Source: CAZMYO01 sp964570525 (GTDB taxonomy: Bacteria > Patescibacteriota > Patescibacteriia > Magasanikbacterales > GWA2-37-8). Taken from it: a stretch of DNA of 22,304 nucleotides. Shown piece after piece: positions 1 through 7,571 of the stretch. The translations under genes were made by a program, and so were the position numbers. The notes under the pieces are model-generated. The model saw nothing but the letters and a program-made list of their open reading frames with translations. It searched no databases and was not told where the DNA came from. The stretch lies in contig CAZMYO010000053.1 in NCBI GenBank assembly GCA_964570525.1, positions 1 through 22,304 on the forward strand, written 5' to 3'. Numbering within the stretch: position 1 is the first letter of the stretch; every line of letters begins with the position of its first letter.

Positions 1-120
1 CAATATTTCCGGTTTATTCCCTTTCGCCTGTTCCGGTTTCAAAACAAACAAATTCGTTTCTCCTTCGGCTTTTATTACTTCGGCTCGTTCTGTGACTTCT
101 TTTTGCTCCCACTTTTTCAT
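1..120 (-). CDS. N-terminal fragment of an unrecognised protein (cut by window edge)
   Basis: An open frame starts at ATG (118-120) and runs off the left end, giving 40 residues beginning MKKWEQKEV. The fragment is rich in Lys and Glu, has no signal peptide or membrane segment, and shows no motif I recognise. It lies 31 bp downstream of the PtmA-like SDR stop on the same strand, so it is probably the next gene of the operon. An AAGGA sits about 4 bases before the ATG and may be a weak ribosome binding site. The context suggests a further sugar-pathway or transfer function, but that is inference only. Confidence 0.55.
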   Translation of the reverse strand, partial: MKKWEQKEVTERAEVIKAEGETNLFVLKPEQAKGNKPEIL

Positions 121-151
121 ACAATCCTTGATATTCAAAAATAAAAATATT

Positions 152-949
152 TTACAATGTCCACCCTCCATCCACGACAATATTTTGCCCAGTGATGTAT
201 TTGGCCGCGTCGGACAATAGAAATACTAAGGCGCCAGTAAGATCGTCGGGATTGGCCATACGGCCGCCCAGGGGCACCTTTTCGGAGTAACGCTTTACAA
301 AACTTTCGGGCTGACGGTCGAATACTCCGCCCGGTGAAATACAGTTGACCCGAATATTGTGTTTGCCGAGATAGCTGGCAAGATATTTATTGAGATTCAC
401 GATTCCACCCTTAATAGCCGCGTATTCCACCGGCATTGTCATGGTAGTCCCTTCATATATTTCAAAACGCGGAGCGCTGGTGCCATAAATAGATCCGAGG
501 TTAATGATGACACCGTTTTTCTGTCTCCTCATAACCTGGGCAACGACTTGAGACATTAAAAAATATCCGCCGAGGTGGCTGTTTACATTCTCGCAAAAAT
601 CGCCATAAGTTACATCTTCAAATTTTCGGCCATAATTTTTGTTTCGTGGGTAGGCGTTATTTACGAGTGCGTCAATTCGTTGATATTTTTTTACTACAAA
701 ATCCCGTAGTGCTCCCACCTCGGCCGGCTTGGTTATGTCACATTGGTAAAAAATAATTTCCGCGTTTTCTGTTTCCTGAGACAATTTTTCCGCCGCACCC
801 CTTCCCTTCTTAACATCAATATCAACCATTACTACTATCGCTCCCGCTTCGGCACACGCCCGGGAAAAATATTGCCCTAACAATCCGGCCGCGCCGGTAA
901 TGAGACAGACTTTTCCGCTTAACGCAGAGACAGTAACGGTTGATTTCAT
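152..949 (-). CDS. ptmA: PtmA-like short-chain dehydrogenase/reductase
   Basis: This 265-residue SDR is a cytoplasmic NAD(P)-dependent oxidoreductase. Visible features are the nucleotide-binding TGxxGLLG (residues 18-25), NNAY in place of the usual NNAG (97-100), the catalytic Ser153, and Tyr176/Lys180 in a YAAIK motif. The segment after NNAY (PRNKNYGR, then CENVNSHLGGYF) and the EIYEG/MTMPVEYAAIK stretch match, from memory, the PtmA subgroup tied to legionaminic-acid flagellin glycosylation in Campylobacter. The gene follows the aminotransferase by 4 bp in the same operon as a CMP-NulO synthetase, which fits that role. The exact reaction is unknown to me. The GLLG form of the glycine motif and NNAY appear to be subgroup traits rather than damage. 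Confidence 0.85.
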   Translation of the reverse strand: MKSTVTVSALSGKVCLITGAAGLLGQYFSRACAEAGAIVVMVDIDVKKGRGAAEKLSQETENAEIIFYQCDITKPAEVGALRDFVVKKYQRIDALVNNAYPRNKNYGRKFEDVTYGDFCENVNSHLGGYFLMSQVVAQVMRRQKNGVIINLGSIYGTSAPRFEIYEGTTMTMPVEYAAIKGGIVNLNKYLASYLGKHNIRVNCISPGGVFDRQPESFVKRYSEKVPLGGRMANPDDLTGALVFLLSDAAKYITGQNIVVDGGWTL

Positions 950-953
950 AAAA

Positions 954-2276
954 TTATGTTAAACGTTTAAATTCACTATGGGCAACCGGACCTTCCAATA
1001 AATTCTTGACGCGATTTTCTTCGATCGCCTTTTTGATTAAGCCAAACACTTCGTCCACGACCGTGAGGTACCTCTCCACCGCCGGAGCAGTGTGAGCAAA
1101 AGAAACATAGACGCTCGCGGAAGCGAGGTAGCCGCGCTTGAGCATCTCTTGCGTAAACAAGGTGCGGATGGCTTGACTCGCGTCGCCATAATCAAACGAA
1201 AACGTCACAAGCGCTTCTGGCCCGAGGACCTGTATTTTTAGTCCGTGCTTCACGGCTAGCCGCTTCCAACCAGTACCGATCAGCTGCCCGATAATTTTAA
1301 GATGCTCCGGAACGTTCTCTCTCGCCAACTTTTTAATAGTCGCTAGGGCAGCGGTTGGACCAATACGCTCGGTCCAGAATGTGCTGCTAATGAAAGTTTT
1401 TTGGGCTGCTTCCATAACCGCATGTCGCCCAATGATAGCTGCCATAGGAAAGCCGTTACCCATCGCTTTGGCAAACACCGCCATGTCAGGATTCACCCTA
1501 TACCGCAGGTGTGCTCCGCCGACGATTAAACGCCATCCAATAGTAATTTCATCAAAAATTAATACCGCGCCGATTCGAGTGGCAATGTCGCGGACTTTCT
1601 GTAAAAAATTATTTTCCGGCTCGTGGTGGCGTACTGTTTCTACTACAATCACCCCGATATCGGGCCGGGCTGTCACCAGTCGCTCAAGTTCTTCGATTTT
1701 GTTATACGTAAATGGCAAGACCGTTCCCTGCAGCTCGGGCGGAACGCCGGCTGGCTCGAGACCAGAAAGAAGGTGTTCGTTCAAACCATTCGCGTCCCCG
1801 AGGTTGGTGGCAAGATACCAATCGGTCCAACCGTGGTAACCACAAAAGGCGACAGTGCTCTTCCCAGCTGCTGCGCGCGCAATGCGTACCGCTACAGCCA
1901 TAGCTTCGCCACCACCGCGCGTGTAGCGTACCATTTCGGCCCAGGGGTGGAGTGAGCATAAAAGTTCAGCCAGCGCTACTTCTTCGGGACAATTGAGGGT
2001 GGCCATGGAACCAGCGTCTACTGCCTGCTTTACCGCTGCGTTTACCTCTCCGTCAGCATATCCAAGGATGTTGGCTCCCACCCCCATGATACTAAAATCG
2101 TGATAACAATTACCGTCGAGGTCCCACACATCAATACCGCTCGCGCGCGTATAATACGCTGGCCACAATTCTGGCAAAAACATCTCCGCTCGTTTGGACA
2201 ACAATTGATTACCACCGGGAATAAGTGTCTTAGCTTTTTTCCACAGTAACGCTCCTGATGATATCGGCAGCTTCAC
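954..2276 (-). CDS. Class III (GSA-like) PLP aminotransferase
   Basis: This 440-residue fold-type I PLP enzyme resembles glutamate-1-semialdehyde 2,1-aminomutase (HemL). The C-terminal extension ends HSEFKRLT. Motifs seen: RYTRGGGEA (118-125) for the phosphate/substrate region, CGYHGW (145-150), the pyridine-binding Asp242 in LIFDEITIGWR, and the Schiff-base Lys270 in FAKAMGNGFP. The start is GTG at 2276, 8 bp after the cytidylyltransferase stop; an ATG is not needed because the HemL-like sequence begins immediately. Its place between a CMP-NulO synthetase gene and a PtmA-like SDR argues for transamination of a sugar or sugar-acid intermediate, not tetrapyrrole synthesis. HemL-like enzymes are known in other surface-polysaccharide clusters. 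Substrate unassigned. Confidence 0.85.
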   Translation of the reverse strand: MKLPISSGALLWKKAKTLIPGGNQLLSKRAEMFLPELWPAYYTRASGIDVWDLDGNCYHDFSIMGVGANILGYADGEVNAAVKQAVDAGSMATLNCPEEVALAELLCSLHPWAEMVRYTRGGGEAMAVAVRIARAAAGKSTVAFCGYHGWTDWYLATNLGDANGLNEHLLSGLEPAGVPPELQGTVLPFTYNKIEELERLVTARPDIGVIVVETVRHHEPENNFLQKVRDIATRIGAVLIFDEITIGWRLIVGGAHLRYRVNPDMAVFAKAMGNGFPMAAIIGRHAVMEAAQKTFISSTFWTERIGPTAALATIKKLARENVPEHLKIIGQLIGTGWKRLAVKHGLKIQVLGPEALVTFSFDYGDASQAIRTLFTQEMLKRGYLASASVYVSFAHTAPAVERYLTVVDEVFGLIKKAIEENRVKNLLEGPVAHSEFKRLT

Positions 2277-2284
2277 AAAAAGTT

Positions 2285-3004
2285 TTATTTAAAATTAGCA
2301 AGACGCCGCACGAGAGCGGCCTTATTTTTAAAGATGAGTTCCCCCACCACAAAATCTTCCGGTTCATCGAGGTCAACCGCCCGCCAGCGGGGAATGGCGT
2401 AGCCGACCAAATTTTTGGCTAAAAAGGTTTTCTCGCGCAGAAACGCTTTAGTTTTTATGGCGTAGACCATAGAACCATCCAACTTGTAGGTGGGGGGGAG
2501 TTCTTGCCGGTTTGACGAATTTAAAAAAATACTACTGCTTACCAGTTTTAAACGATCGGTCTTATCTTTGGTGTAGAGTAGCTGCTCGGTGCCGCACACA
2601 CTCACAGCCGCATCGGCCCCGCGCTTTATCAACAAATCCATTACTCCGTCAATATCCTCTACCGTGCGGAGGGGTGAAGTTGCCTGGAGAAGCACCAGAT
2701 ATTCCGGAACATATCCTTCTTGTTTTTTGAGAAATTGAAGCAGGTGGAGCACGGCGTCGGTAGCCTTGCTTTTATCCCGCGCCAACTCAGCGGGACGCAA
2801 ACAGGGTATCTCTGCCCCATAATGGCGAGCCACTTCCGCAATTTCGAGGTCTTCGGTAGAAACTACGATTCGGTTGATGTGCTTAGATTTTTTAGCCTCG
2901 AGAATGGCATAGCTCAAGAGCGGTTTACCGCAAAAGGAACGGATATTCTTGCGGGCAATCCCCTTGCTGCCGCCACGAGCGGGAATAATAGCTAAAATTT
3001 CCAT
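2285..3004 (-). CDS. CMP-nonulosonic acid synthetase (acylneuraminate cytidylyltransferase family)
   Basis: This 239-residue nucleotidyltransferase should activate a nonulosonic acid with CTP to the CMP-sugar used by glycosyltransferases. It starts MEILAIIPARGGSKGI, where the RGGSK loop binds CTP, followed by RKNIRSFCGKPLL, VVSTED (48-53), LLQATSPLR (105-113), LDGSMVYAIK and the family-typical C-terminal VDLDEPEDF (210-218). The ATG at 3004 is preferred: the frame is open to 3169, but that extension adds 55 non-family residues and would overlap the HisF-like gene by about 160 bp. With the ATG at 3004 the gap to the HisF-like stop is 4 bp. PtmB, LegF, PseF and NeuA are all possible; sequence alone does not tell me which NulO is used, but the amidation genes favour a legionaminic- or pseudaminic-type sugar. 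Confidence 0.9.
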   Translation of the reverse strand: MEILAIIPARGGSKGIARKNIRSFCGKPLLSYAILEAKKSKHINRIVVSTEDLEIAEVARHYGAEIPCLRPAELARDKSKATDAVLHLLQFLKKQEGYVPEYLVLLQATSPLRTVEDIDGVMDLLIKRGADAAVSVCGTEQLLYTKDKTDRLKLVSSSIFLNSSNRQELPPTYKLDGSMVYAIKTKAFLREKTFLAKNLVGYAIPRWRAVDLDEPEDFVVGELIFKNKAALVRRLANFK

Positions 3005-3008
3005 AAAA

Positions 3009-3767
3009 TTAAACACGGACTGGCAAACCAGCCTGACGCATGGATGTGTGTCCTTTAAAAATACTTTGATCGGTAAAATGAAAAATACTCGCCGCGGCGA
3101 CAGCCGAAGCGTGGCCCAGAGTGATGCCGTTAATAAAATCTTGAGTCGTACCAGCTCCACCATGAGCAATTACCGGAATATTCACACTATCAGCGACTGC
3201 TCGGATAGTCTCTATATCGTACCCGCTCAGAGTTCCTTCCCGATCAATGGATGTGAGTAAAATCTCCCCGGCTCCGCGACGCTCCGCTTCTTCTGCCCAC
3301 GTTACCGGATCTAAGCCTGTTGACTGCTGGCCGCGATGCGTAAATACTTCATTTTTGCCTAAATTATTTTTCCGATAATCAATGGAGACTACAACCGTAG
3401 ATTTTCCGAATCGTTTTGCCAATTCGCTGATCAAATCGGGCTGTTCAACCGCTCCGGTATTAAGCGCAACCTTGTCGGCCCCATGTTGTAGTAACACACG
3501 TGCCTGGTCACTTGTGCGAATACCGCCCCCTACCGTAAGGGGGATAAAACACTCTTCAGCGACAGCCGCAATAATTTCTATTAGAGCTTGTCGTTTTTCG
3601 CCCGTAGCGGTAACATCAAGAAAAATTAATTCATCGGCTTTTTGCGCCTCGTATACTTTGGCTACGGTGGTTGGGTTTCCCACATCTCGAAACGTATCAA
3701 ATTGTTTGGTTTTGATCATCCGACCGTCTTTAAGCAGCAATGTCGGAATAAGGCGTATCCGCAACAT
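3009..3767 (-). CDS. HisF-like ammonia-channel subunit for sugar amidation (WbuZ-type)
   Basis: This 252-residue (beta/alpha)8 barrel is related to HisF. Its N-terminus reads IPTLLLKDGR where HisF has IPCLDVKDGR, so the catalytic Asp11 of HisF is Leu11 here. Asp130 is kept, in SIDYRK. The second phosphate-site motif reads AHGGAG instead of ASGGAG. Loss of Asp11 argues against imidazole glycerol phosphate synthesis and matches the WbuZ subgroup, whose members sit next to N-acetyl sugar amidotransferases. The expected role is to pair with the HisH-like glutaminase and pass ammonia to the PP-loop enzyme. No other his genes are present. It is 3 bp downstream of the HisH-like gene. Confidence 0.88.
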   Translation of the reverse strand: MLRIRLIPTLLLKDGRMIKTKQFDTFRDVGNPTTVAKVYEAQKADELIFLDVTATGEKRQALIEIIAAVAEECFIPLTVGGGIRTSDQARVLLQHGADKVALNTGAVEQPDLISELAKRFGKSTVVVSIDYRKNNLGKNEVFTHRGQQSTGLDPVTWAEEAERRGAGEILLTSIDREGTLSGYDIETIRAVADSVNIPVIAHGGAGTTQDFINGITLGHASAVAAASIFHFTDQSIFKGHTSMRQAGLPVRV

Positions 3768-3770
3768 AAT

Positions 3771-4391
3771 TTAAGCAGGGTTCCAAGTAAGAAAATTTTT
3801 CAATATCTTCAAGCCATTGTCTTGGCTTTTTTCAGGATGAAATTGAGTGGCAAAGATGTTGTCGTGCTGAATCGCGGCGGTAATATGTTCTCCATAAAAA
3901 GCGGTTGCTATTTTGTCTTCGGGTACAGCGCAATCCATGGCAAAGCTATGTACAAAGTAAAATTCAGACTTTGGTTTAATGCCCTTAAACAAGGGACTGT
4001 CTCGAATGATCTCAACTTCATTCCAGCCAATATGCGGCACCTTTAGCCCCATCGGCTCAACAGCGAGTTTTCGCACCTGGCCCTTTATCCAGCCTAGCCC
4101 GTTATGCTCACCGTATTCAAAGCCCTTTTCAGCCAAAAGTTGCAGCCCCAGACAAATACCTAAAAATGGTTTTTTGTTTTTTATTACCGCTGTTGTTAAA
4201 GCAATGTCTAGCCCATTTTTGCGTAAATTTTTCATACCATCGCCAAACGCGCCTACGCCGGGTAATATAAGATGATCGGCTTGAAGCAGATCGGCTGGCT
4301 TGTCCGAAATTAAGACATCAGCGCCTATCACCTGAAGCGCTTTGGCGACTGAAAATAAATTCCCTAATCCATAATCCACTATTATTACCAT
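3771..4391 (-). CDS. HisH-like glutamine amidotransferase subunit for sugar amidation (WbuY-type)
   Basis: This 206-residue class I (triad) glutaminase has the nucleophile Cys80 in GICLGLQLL and the His185/Glu187 pair in FHPEKSQ, so the full Cys-His-Glu triad is present and it should release ammonia from glutamine. The N-terminal VDYGLGNLFSV and the PGVGAFGDGM oxyanion-region segment are typical of HisH. It lies between the PP-loop amidotransferase (6 bp upstream) and the HisF-like gene (3 bp downstream), the order expected for an amidation module. Role assignment rests on that context; by sequence alone it could be annotated as imidazole glycerol phosphate synthase HisH. Confidence 0.9.
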   Translation of the reverse strand: MVIIVDYGLGNLFSVAKALQVIGADVLISDKPADLLQADHLILPGVGAFGDGMKNLRKNGLDIALTTAVIKNKKPFLGICLGLQLLAEKGFEYGEHNGLGWIKGQVRKLAVEPMGLKVPHIGWNEVEIIRDSPLFKGIKPKSEFYFVHSFAMDCAVPEDKIATAFYGEHITAAIQHDNIFATQFHPEKSQDNGLKILKNFLTWNPA

Positions 4392-4397
4392 AGTCTC

Positions 4398-5564
4398 TTA
4401 AATAGTAACGCTCGCTTCTATGTCATTATTAATGGTCCATAATTTCTGATCTGGAAGTTCTTGACCGCGCGGCACCATAGTTAAGTCGGGCGAGATATGG
4501 GGGCTAACCGCATGGCTCAAAGCAATTCGATTAAATTCTTCTTCAGTCATAGCAATAGCTCGCAAAAAAACGTCGAGACTGGCCGGGCGTTTACCTTCAT
4601 ACTGTTCAATGAGTCGGAGCCCTTCTTCGCGGGTCATGCGACCGTTGCGGATGTCAATCGAGGCCAAGTGGGTCATACGTGACATCCCGCGTTTTATCCA
4701 CTTGAGATAATCCTGAATGCCCTGGAAAGCGTCCTCCACTTTCTCGTACCAATAACGTTCGAAAGGGATGCCTTCCACCGGCGCGCCCTGCCAGCCTAAT
4801 TCGTCACGAATAATTTCTGACTGTTTTTTGGTATCCCAGGGAATATAGCTGCCTAAACATATTGAACGAAAATTAATCGCTCTTAAATCTGCCATCTTAG
4901 GATACCGATACGGCTCAAGATCGCGCAACGTAACCGATCCATCAAGAAAACCAACCATGTCTTCCGCATTAATTCCCAGGTTTCCTACTTTGTTAAATCT
5001 CTTTTCGTCCACCTCTTCATTTTCTTCATAGTTATAATAACTGGTATACTCGGCGATAGACTCTCCCCAAATTATCAACGGTATCTTTAATTTCACCGCT
5101 AGTTGCATGGGATAAGCGTAAATACCGCAATGGGAGTGCCACATGATATCACCTTTACGCTCTAATGAAACACGCATTAACTTTTTTACTACCTGCCAAT
5201 TAGATTTAAATTTTATATAGTCAACCCCAAGTTTTTTGATAGTGCGCTCAGTATTGGCAAGTGTTACCGGCCGAAAAAAACCATGATCAAAGCTAACAAT
5301 AAGAGGTTTAAGCTTGTATTTAGTAACTAAAATATAAGCTTGAAAGGTGCTATCTTTTCCACCGCTAAAGGGGACGATGCAATCATAATCCCGTCCCTTT
5401 CCACGGTACTGCTCCAGAAACTGTTCCAGTTCTTTTTCGCGGGTCGCCCAATCGATTTGATTCTGCTTATACTCGATTTGCCGACACACTGAACACACCT
5501 CGGCCTCATCAAAGGTGAGCATGTCCGCGGTTTCCAGCATAACACATTTGGTGCAACGTCGCAT
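4398..5564 (-). CDS. N-acetyl sugar amidotransferase, PP-loop (WbuX/WbpG/PseA/PtmG family)
   Basis: This 388-residue ATP-pyrophosphatase-type enzyme converts an N-acetyl group on a bacterial sugar to an acetamidino group, using ammonia supplied by HisH/HisF-like partners. It has two CxxC pairs (Cys4/Cys7 and Cys24/Cys27) expected to bind zinc and the PP-loop SGGKDS (67-72). GDIMWHSHCG and IIWGES are further family-typical segments. The ATG at 5564 (MRRCTKC) is preferred because family members begin a few residues before the first CxxC. An upstream ATG at 5627 would add 21 residues and overlap the methyltransferase gene by 31 bp. Neither start has a Shine-Dalgarno. PseA (pseudaminic) and PtmG (legionaminic) are the closest functional models I can name. 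Confidence 0.9.
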   Translation of the reverse strand: MRRCTKCVMLETADMLTFDEAEVCSVCRQIEYKQNQIDWATREKELEQFLEQYRGKGRDYDCIVPFSGGKDSTFQAYILVTKYKLKPLIVSFDHGFFRPVTLANTERTIKKLGVDYIKFKSNWQVVKKLMRVSLERKGDIMWHSHCGIYAYPMQLAVKLKIPLIIWGESIAEYTSYYNYEENEEVDEKRFNKVGNLGINAEDMVGFLDGSVTLRDLEPYRYPKMADLRAINFRSICLGSYIPWDTKKQSEIIRDELGWQGAPVEGIPFERYWYEKVEDAFQGIQDYLKWIKRGMSRMTHLASIDIRNGRMTREEGLRLIEQYEGKRPASLDVFLRAIAMTEEEFNRIALSHAVSPHISPDLTMVPRGQELPDQKLWTINNDIEASVTI

Positions 5565-5596
5565 AGAAAAAGTAATAGTGAGGTAAGCGGGAGAGG

Positions 5597-6334
5597 CTAT
5601 TTTTTCTTCGCGAGAATAAAATGCCATGGTAGATACACCGGACCGGAAAACTGCGCCCGTTCCTCGATCTCGGTTTTAATGGTGTATGTCCCGCGCGCGC
5701 CATCAACCGGACGCGGCAGATCAGTGGGAATTTCGAATTTGCTGACCGCGATGTCCTGATAGCCTTGGCTGGTCAGATAATTTTTAAACCGCGGCAGGGA
5801 AAAGATATTAAAATCACCGTCCGGATCATCGTCAACAGGCGAGGAAGCCTTTTTGTAGTCGCGAATATGAATCAAAACATCAAGCGGACCATCGTAAAAG
5901 AGCGAATTGAACGCCAACCACTCAGGGTTGAGCTTTACGAGCGCGTCCACGGCCGGTTCAAAACGCTTAAAGCAACAAAAGGTATGGGTGTTGATAATGC
6001 CCGTAAACTGGTTGACGTAGTCGACCGGTAAATCGTCCCAGTCGGCCACGGCTAAGGAAGCGTTCTTGATCGTCGGGAAGGTAGCTAGCTTTTTTTGTCC
6101 GGCTTCAATGCACGAACGGTTATAATCGGCCCCCACGAATGTAACTTCCGGATGCTTTTGAGCCAGGTAATAGACGTTATCGCCGGTCGCGGTACCAATA
6201 TCCAACACTTTAGCGCCGGACACCAAGCAACCGTGCGTTTCCAGAAACTGGACAAAGGCCACGGTGGAACTTTTGGGCGTGGTGTAGCTTAGTAAATGAT
6301 CAGCCACTCGTTCAGCTGAAGATTCAATGATCAT
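5597..6334 (-). CDS. Class I SAM-dependent methyltransferase
   Basis: This 245-residue Rossmann-type methyltransferase has motif I as VLDIGTATG (43-51) and the acidic end of strand 2 as VGADYN (around 67-72), where the Asp should contact the SAM ribose. It has no membrane segments. The acceptor is unknown. Placement between a formyltransferase and an amidotransferase suggests methylation of the sugar product, for instance O- or N-methylation of a NulO. That is inference: methylated legionaminic/pseudaminic derivatives are known, but nothing in this protein identifies the position. It begins 31 bp after the formyltransferase stop. Confidence 0.8.
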   Translation of the reverse strand: MIIESSAERVADHLLSYTTPKSSTVAFVQFLETHGCLVSGAKVLDIGTATGDNVYYLAQKHPEVTFVGADYNRSCIEAGQKKLATFPTIKNASLAVADWDDLPVDYVNQFTGIINTHTFCCFKRFEPAVDALVKLNPEWLAFNSLFYDGPLDVLIHIRDYKKASSPVDDDPDGDFNIFSLPRFKNYLTSQGYQDIAVSKFEIPTDLPRPVDGARGTYTIKTEIEERAQFSGPVYLPWHFILAKKK

Positions 6335-6365
6335 AGGGTAAGGATGCTTACGGCGGCAAGCGCTC

Positions 6366-7391
6366 TTAGCTTTTTTTTAATCCCTCCGGCGTATAAATAA
6401 TTCTCCTCATTTTAGCTTCTTCCAAAAATTTCATTGGCGTATATAAACAATCGCCGAGGTTCAGGTGAGCCATAAGATCTTTCCCGGCCTCGTCTTTGAC
6501 CACCCCGACGATAAGCGTGCCGTCCGGCGTCGCGACGAATAAGCCGCTGTCTGATTTTCGGTAAATAATTCCGGCCTGAAAAGGATGGAAAGTGCCATCG
6601 TTATGACTGACGCTGCAGTTACTTAAAAAAACCCGGCGTTCGCCCACAAACGTGGACGCTCCAGGGTAAGGAGTGTCAAAAGCGCGAATAAATAGAATCA
6701 GATCATCTAACTTCCAGCTCCAATCAATAAAACCTTGATGTAGAGTAGAAAGACGCGGCCAATAAATGCTGAAATTCTCCTGCTGTTCGGCATACTGAAA
6801 GCCTTCCCTTTTTTCCACCCGATCAATAAATTCGGTTAAAATATTCCGGTCGTGCTCGGTTAACACACGCGCGTAGTCGGCTGGCACCACGCATGACGGC
6901 GGATAGACGAACTCATCGTAGAGAATAATGCGGCCAGTATCAACGCCGGGCGCCAATTCATGCAGCACCGTCCCGCTTAAACGGTTGTTGCTGAGGATCA
7001 GCCAGGACGCGGCGCCGCCGCCGCGATTGTGTGGCAACCTGGCTTCATGCAGGTTAACCAGCCGTCCCCCAAATAAGTCAATGAAATCAGCTTTAAAAAT
7101 CCAGGCCGCGCAAATTGACAGTCCCATGGTGGCCGAGGTAATGGCCTTTTTTATTGTCGGATCAGTATTGACATTCGACGAAATGTGACAGGGTATGGCC
7201 TGCTCCTTCAGAAAGGTAACCAGGGTTTGGTTTTCCGTGTTAATGACTTCATCGGCATGGCGACGACTGGTTACTACCAAGACTTCATAGCCTCGGTTTT
7301 TCAACAGTACCGCGGTCGTGGCCAACATCATTCCGCCACCAAACAAAATATAGGCCTCTATCTTGGGAAATCGGTGCGCTTCGGTAGACAT
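6366..7391 (-). CDS. Sugar N-formyltransferase (first of two)
   Basis: This 341-residue formyl-tetrahydrofolate-dependent transferase has the catalytic triad as Asn113 and His115 (in VNLHEARLP) and Asp151 (in APGVDTGRI), with the HNRGGG loop after it. A C-terminal part with FDTPYPGASTF resembles the OB-like Formyl_trans_C domain. The N-terminus reads YILFGGGMMLATTAVLL in place of the simple start of tRNA formyltransferases. It is the promoter-proximal gene of the NulO-type operon, so its acceptor is likely an amino group on an intermediate of that sugar. Methionyl-tRNA formyltransferase is unlikely from context and from the divergence around LHEARLPHNRGG, where Fmt usually has LHxSLLPxxRG. 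The ATG at 7391 follows a promoter by about 30 bases. Confidence 0.85.
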   Translation of the reverse strand: MSTEAHRFPKIEAYILFGGGMMLATTAVLLKNRGYEVLVVTSRRHADEVINTENQTLVTFLKEQAIPCHISSNVNTDPTIKKAITSATMGLSICAAWIFKADFIDLFGGRLVNLHEARLPHNRGGGAASWLILSNNRLSGTVLHELAPGVDTGRIILYDEFVYPPSCVVPADYARVLTEHDRNILTEFIDRVEKREGFQYAEQQENFSIYWPRLSTLHQGFIDWSWKLDDLILFIRAFDTPYPGASTFVGERRVFLSNCSVSHNDGTFHPFQAGIIYRKSDSGLFVATPDGTLIVGVVKDEAGKDLMAHLNLGDCLYTPMKFLEEAKMRRIIYTPEGLKKS

Positions 7392-7427
7392 GTGGTTAAA
7401 TAATGTAAAAATAAAACTCTTGTTTTG

Positions 7428-7456
7428 AGTATATCAAATACCGTCCAACCCCGCAA
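7428..7456 (-). promoter_or_regulatory. Promoter for the leftward amidation/NulO operon
   Basis: On the minus strand the -10 is TATACT (7428-7433), preceded by an extended TGA (7434-7436). A weak -35, TTGCGG (7451-7456), lies 17 bp upstream. Initiation would fall near 7421, about 30 bases before the ATG at 7391. Confidence 0.6.
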
Positions 7457-7492
7457 GGGGCCGACCCGTGCCGACCACCGTGATTGTTCGCG

Positions 7493-7522
7493 TTGACAAA
7501 CCAGTCAGAAAGATGTTACTAT
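7493..7522 (+). promoter_or_regulatory. Extended -10 sigma70-type promoter for the capsule glycosyltransferase
   Basis: TTGACA (7493-7498) is followed after 18 bp by TACTAT (7517-7522), with TGT immediately before it (7514-7516) as an extended -10. Initiation would be near 7529, giving a leader of about 43 bases before the ATG at 7572. Confidence 0.75.
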
Positions 7523-7571
7523 TGCTGCGGTTAATAATACTTTGCTCTTGCAGTTAATCGGCCCAAAGATT

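Larger units (their letters stand above)
7392..7571. other. Divergent intergenic region
   Basis: This 180 bp gap separates two divergently transcribed operons and holds a promoter for each, described separately. Between them is a short GC-rich block with a perfect CCCC-GCAA-GGGG stem-loop (7449-7460) carrying a GNRA-type tetraloop, overlapping the leftward -35. I see no credible gene or RNA gene in it. Confidence 0.6.

Noticed and set aside
954..2276. Glutamate-1-semialdehyde aminomutase for tetrapyrrole synthesis
   Set aside because: It is embedded between NulO-type genes with gaps of 4-8 bp and no hem gene is present; the HemL-like sequence reflects the fold family.
3009..4391. HisF/HisH as part of histidine biosynthesis
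   Set aside because: HisF Asp11 is Leu here, no other his genes are nearby, and the pair is contiguous with a PP-loop sugar amidotransferase.
7449..7460. CCCC-GCAA-GGGG stem-loop as a terminator
   Set aside because: It has only 4 bp and no U-tract on either strand, and it overlaps a promoter in a divergent region where no gene ends.
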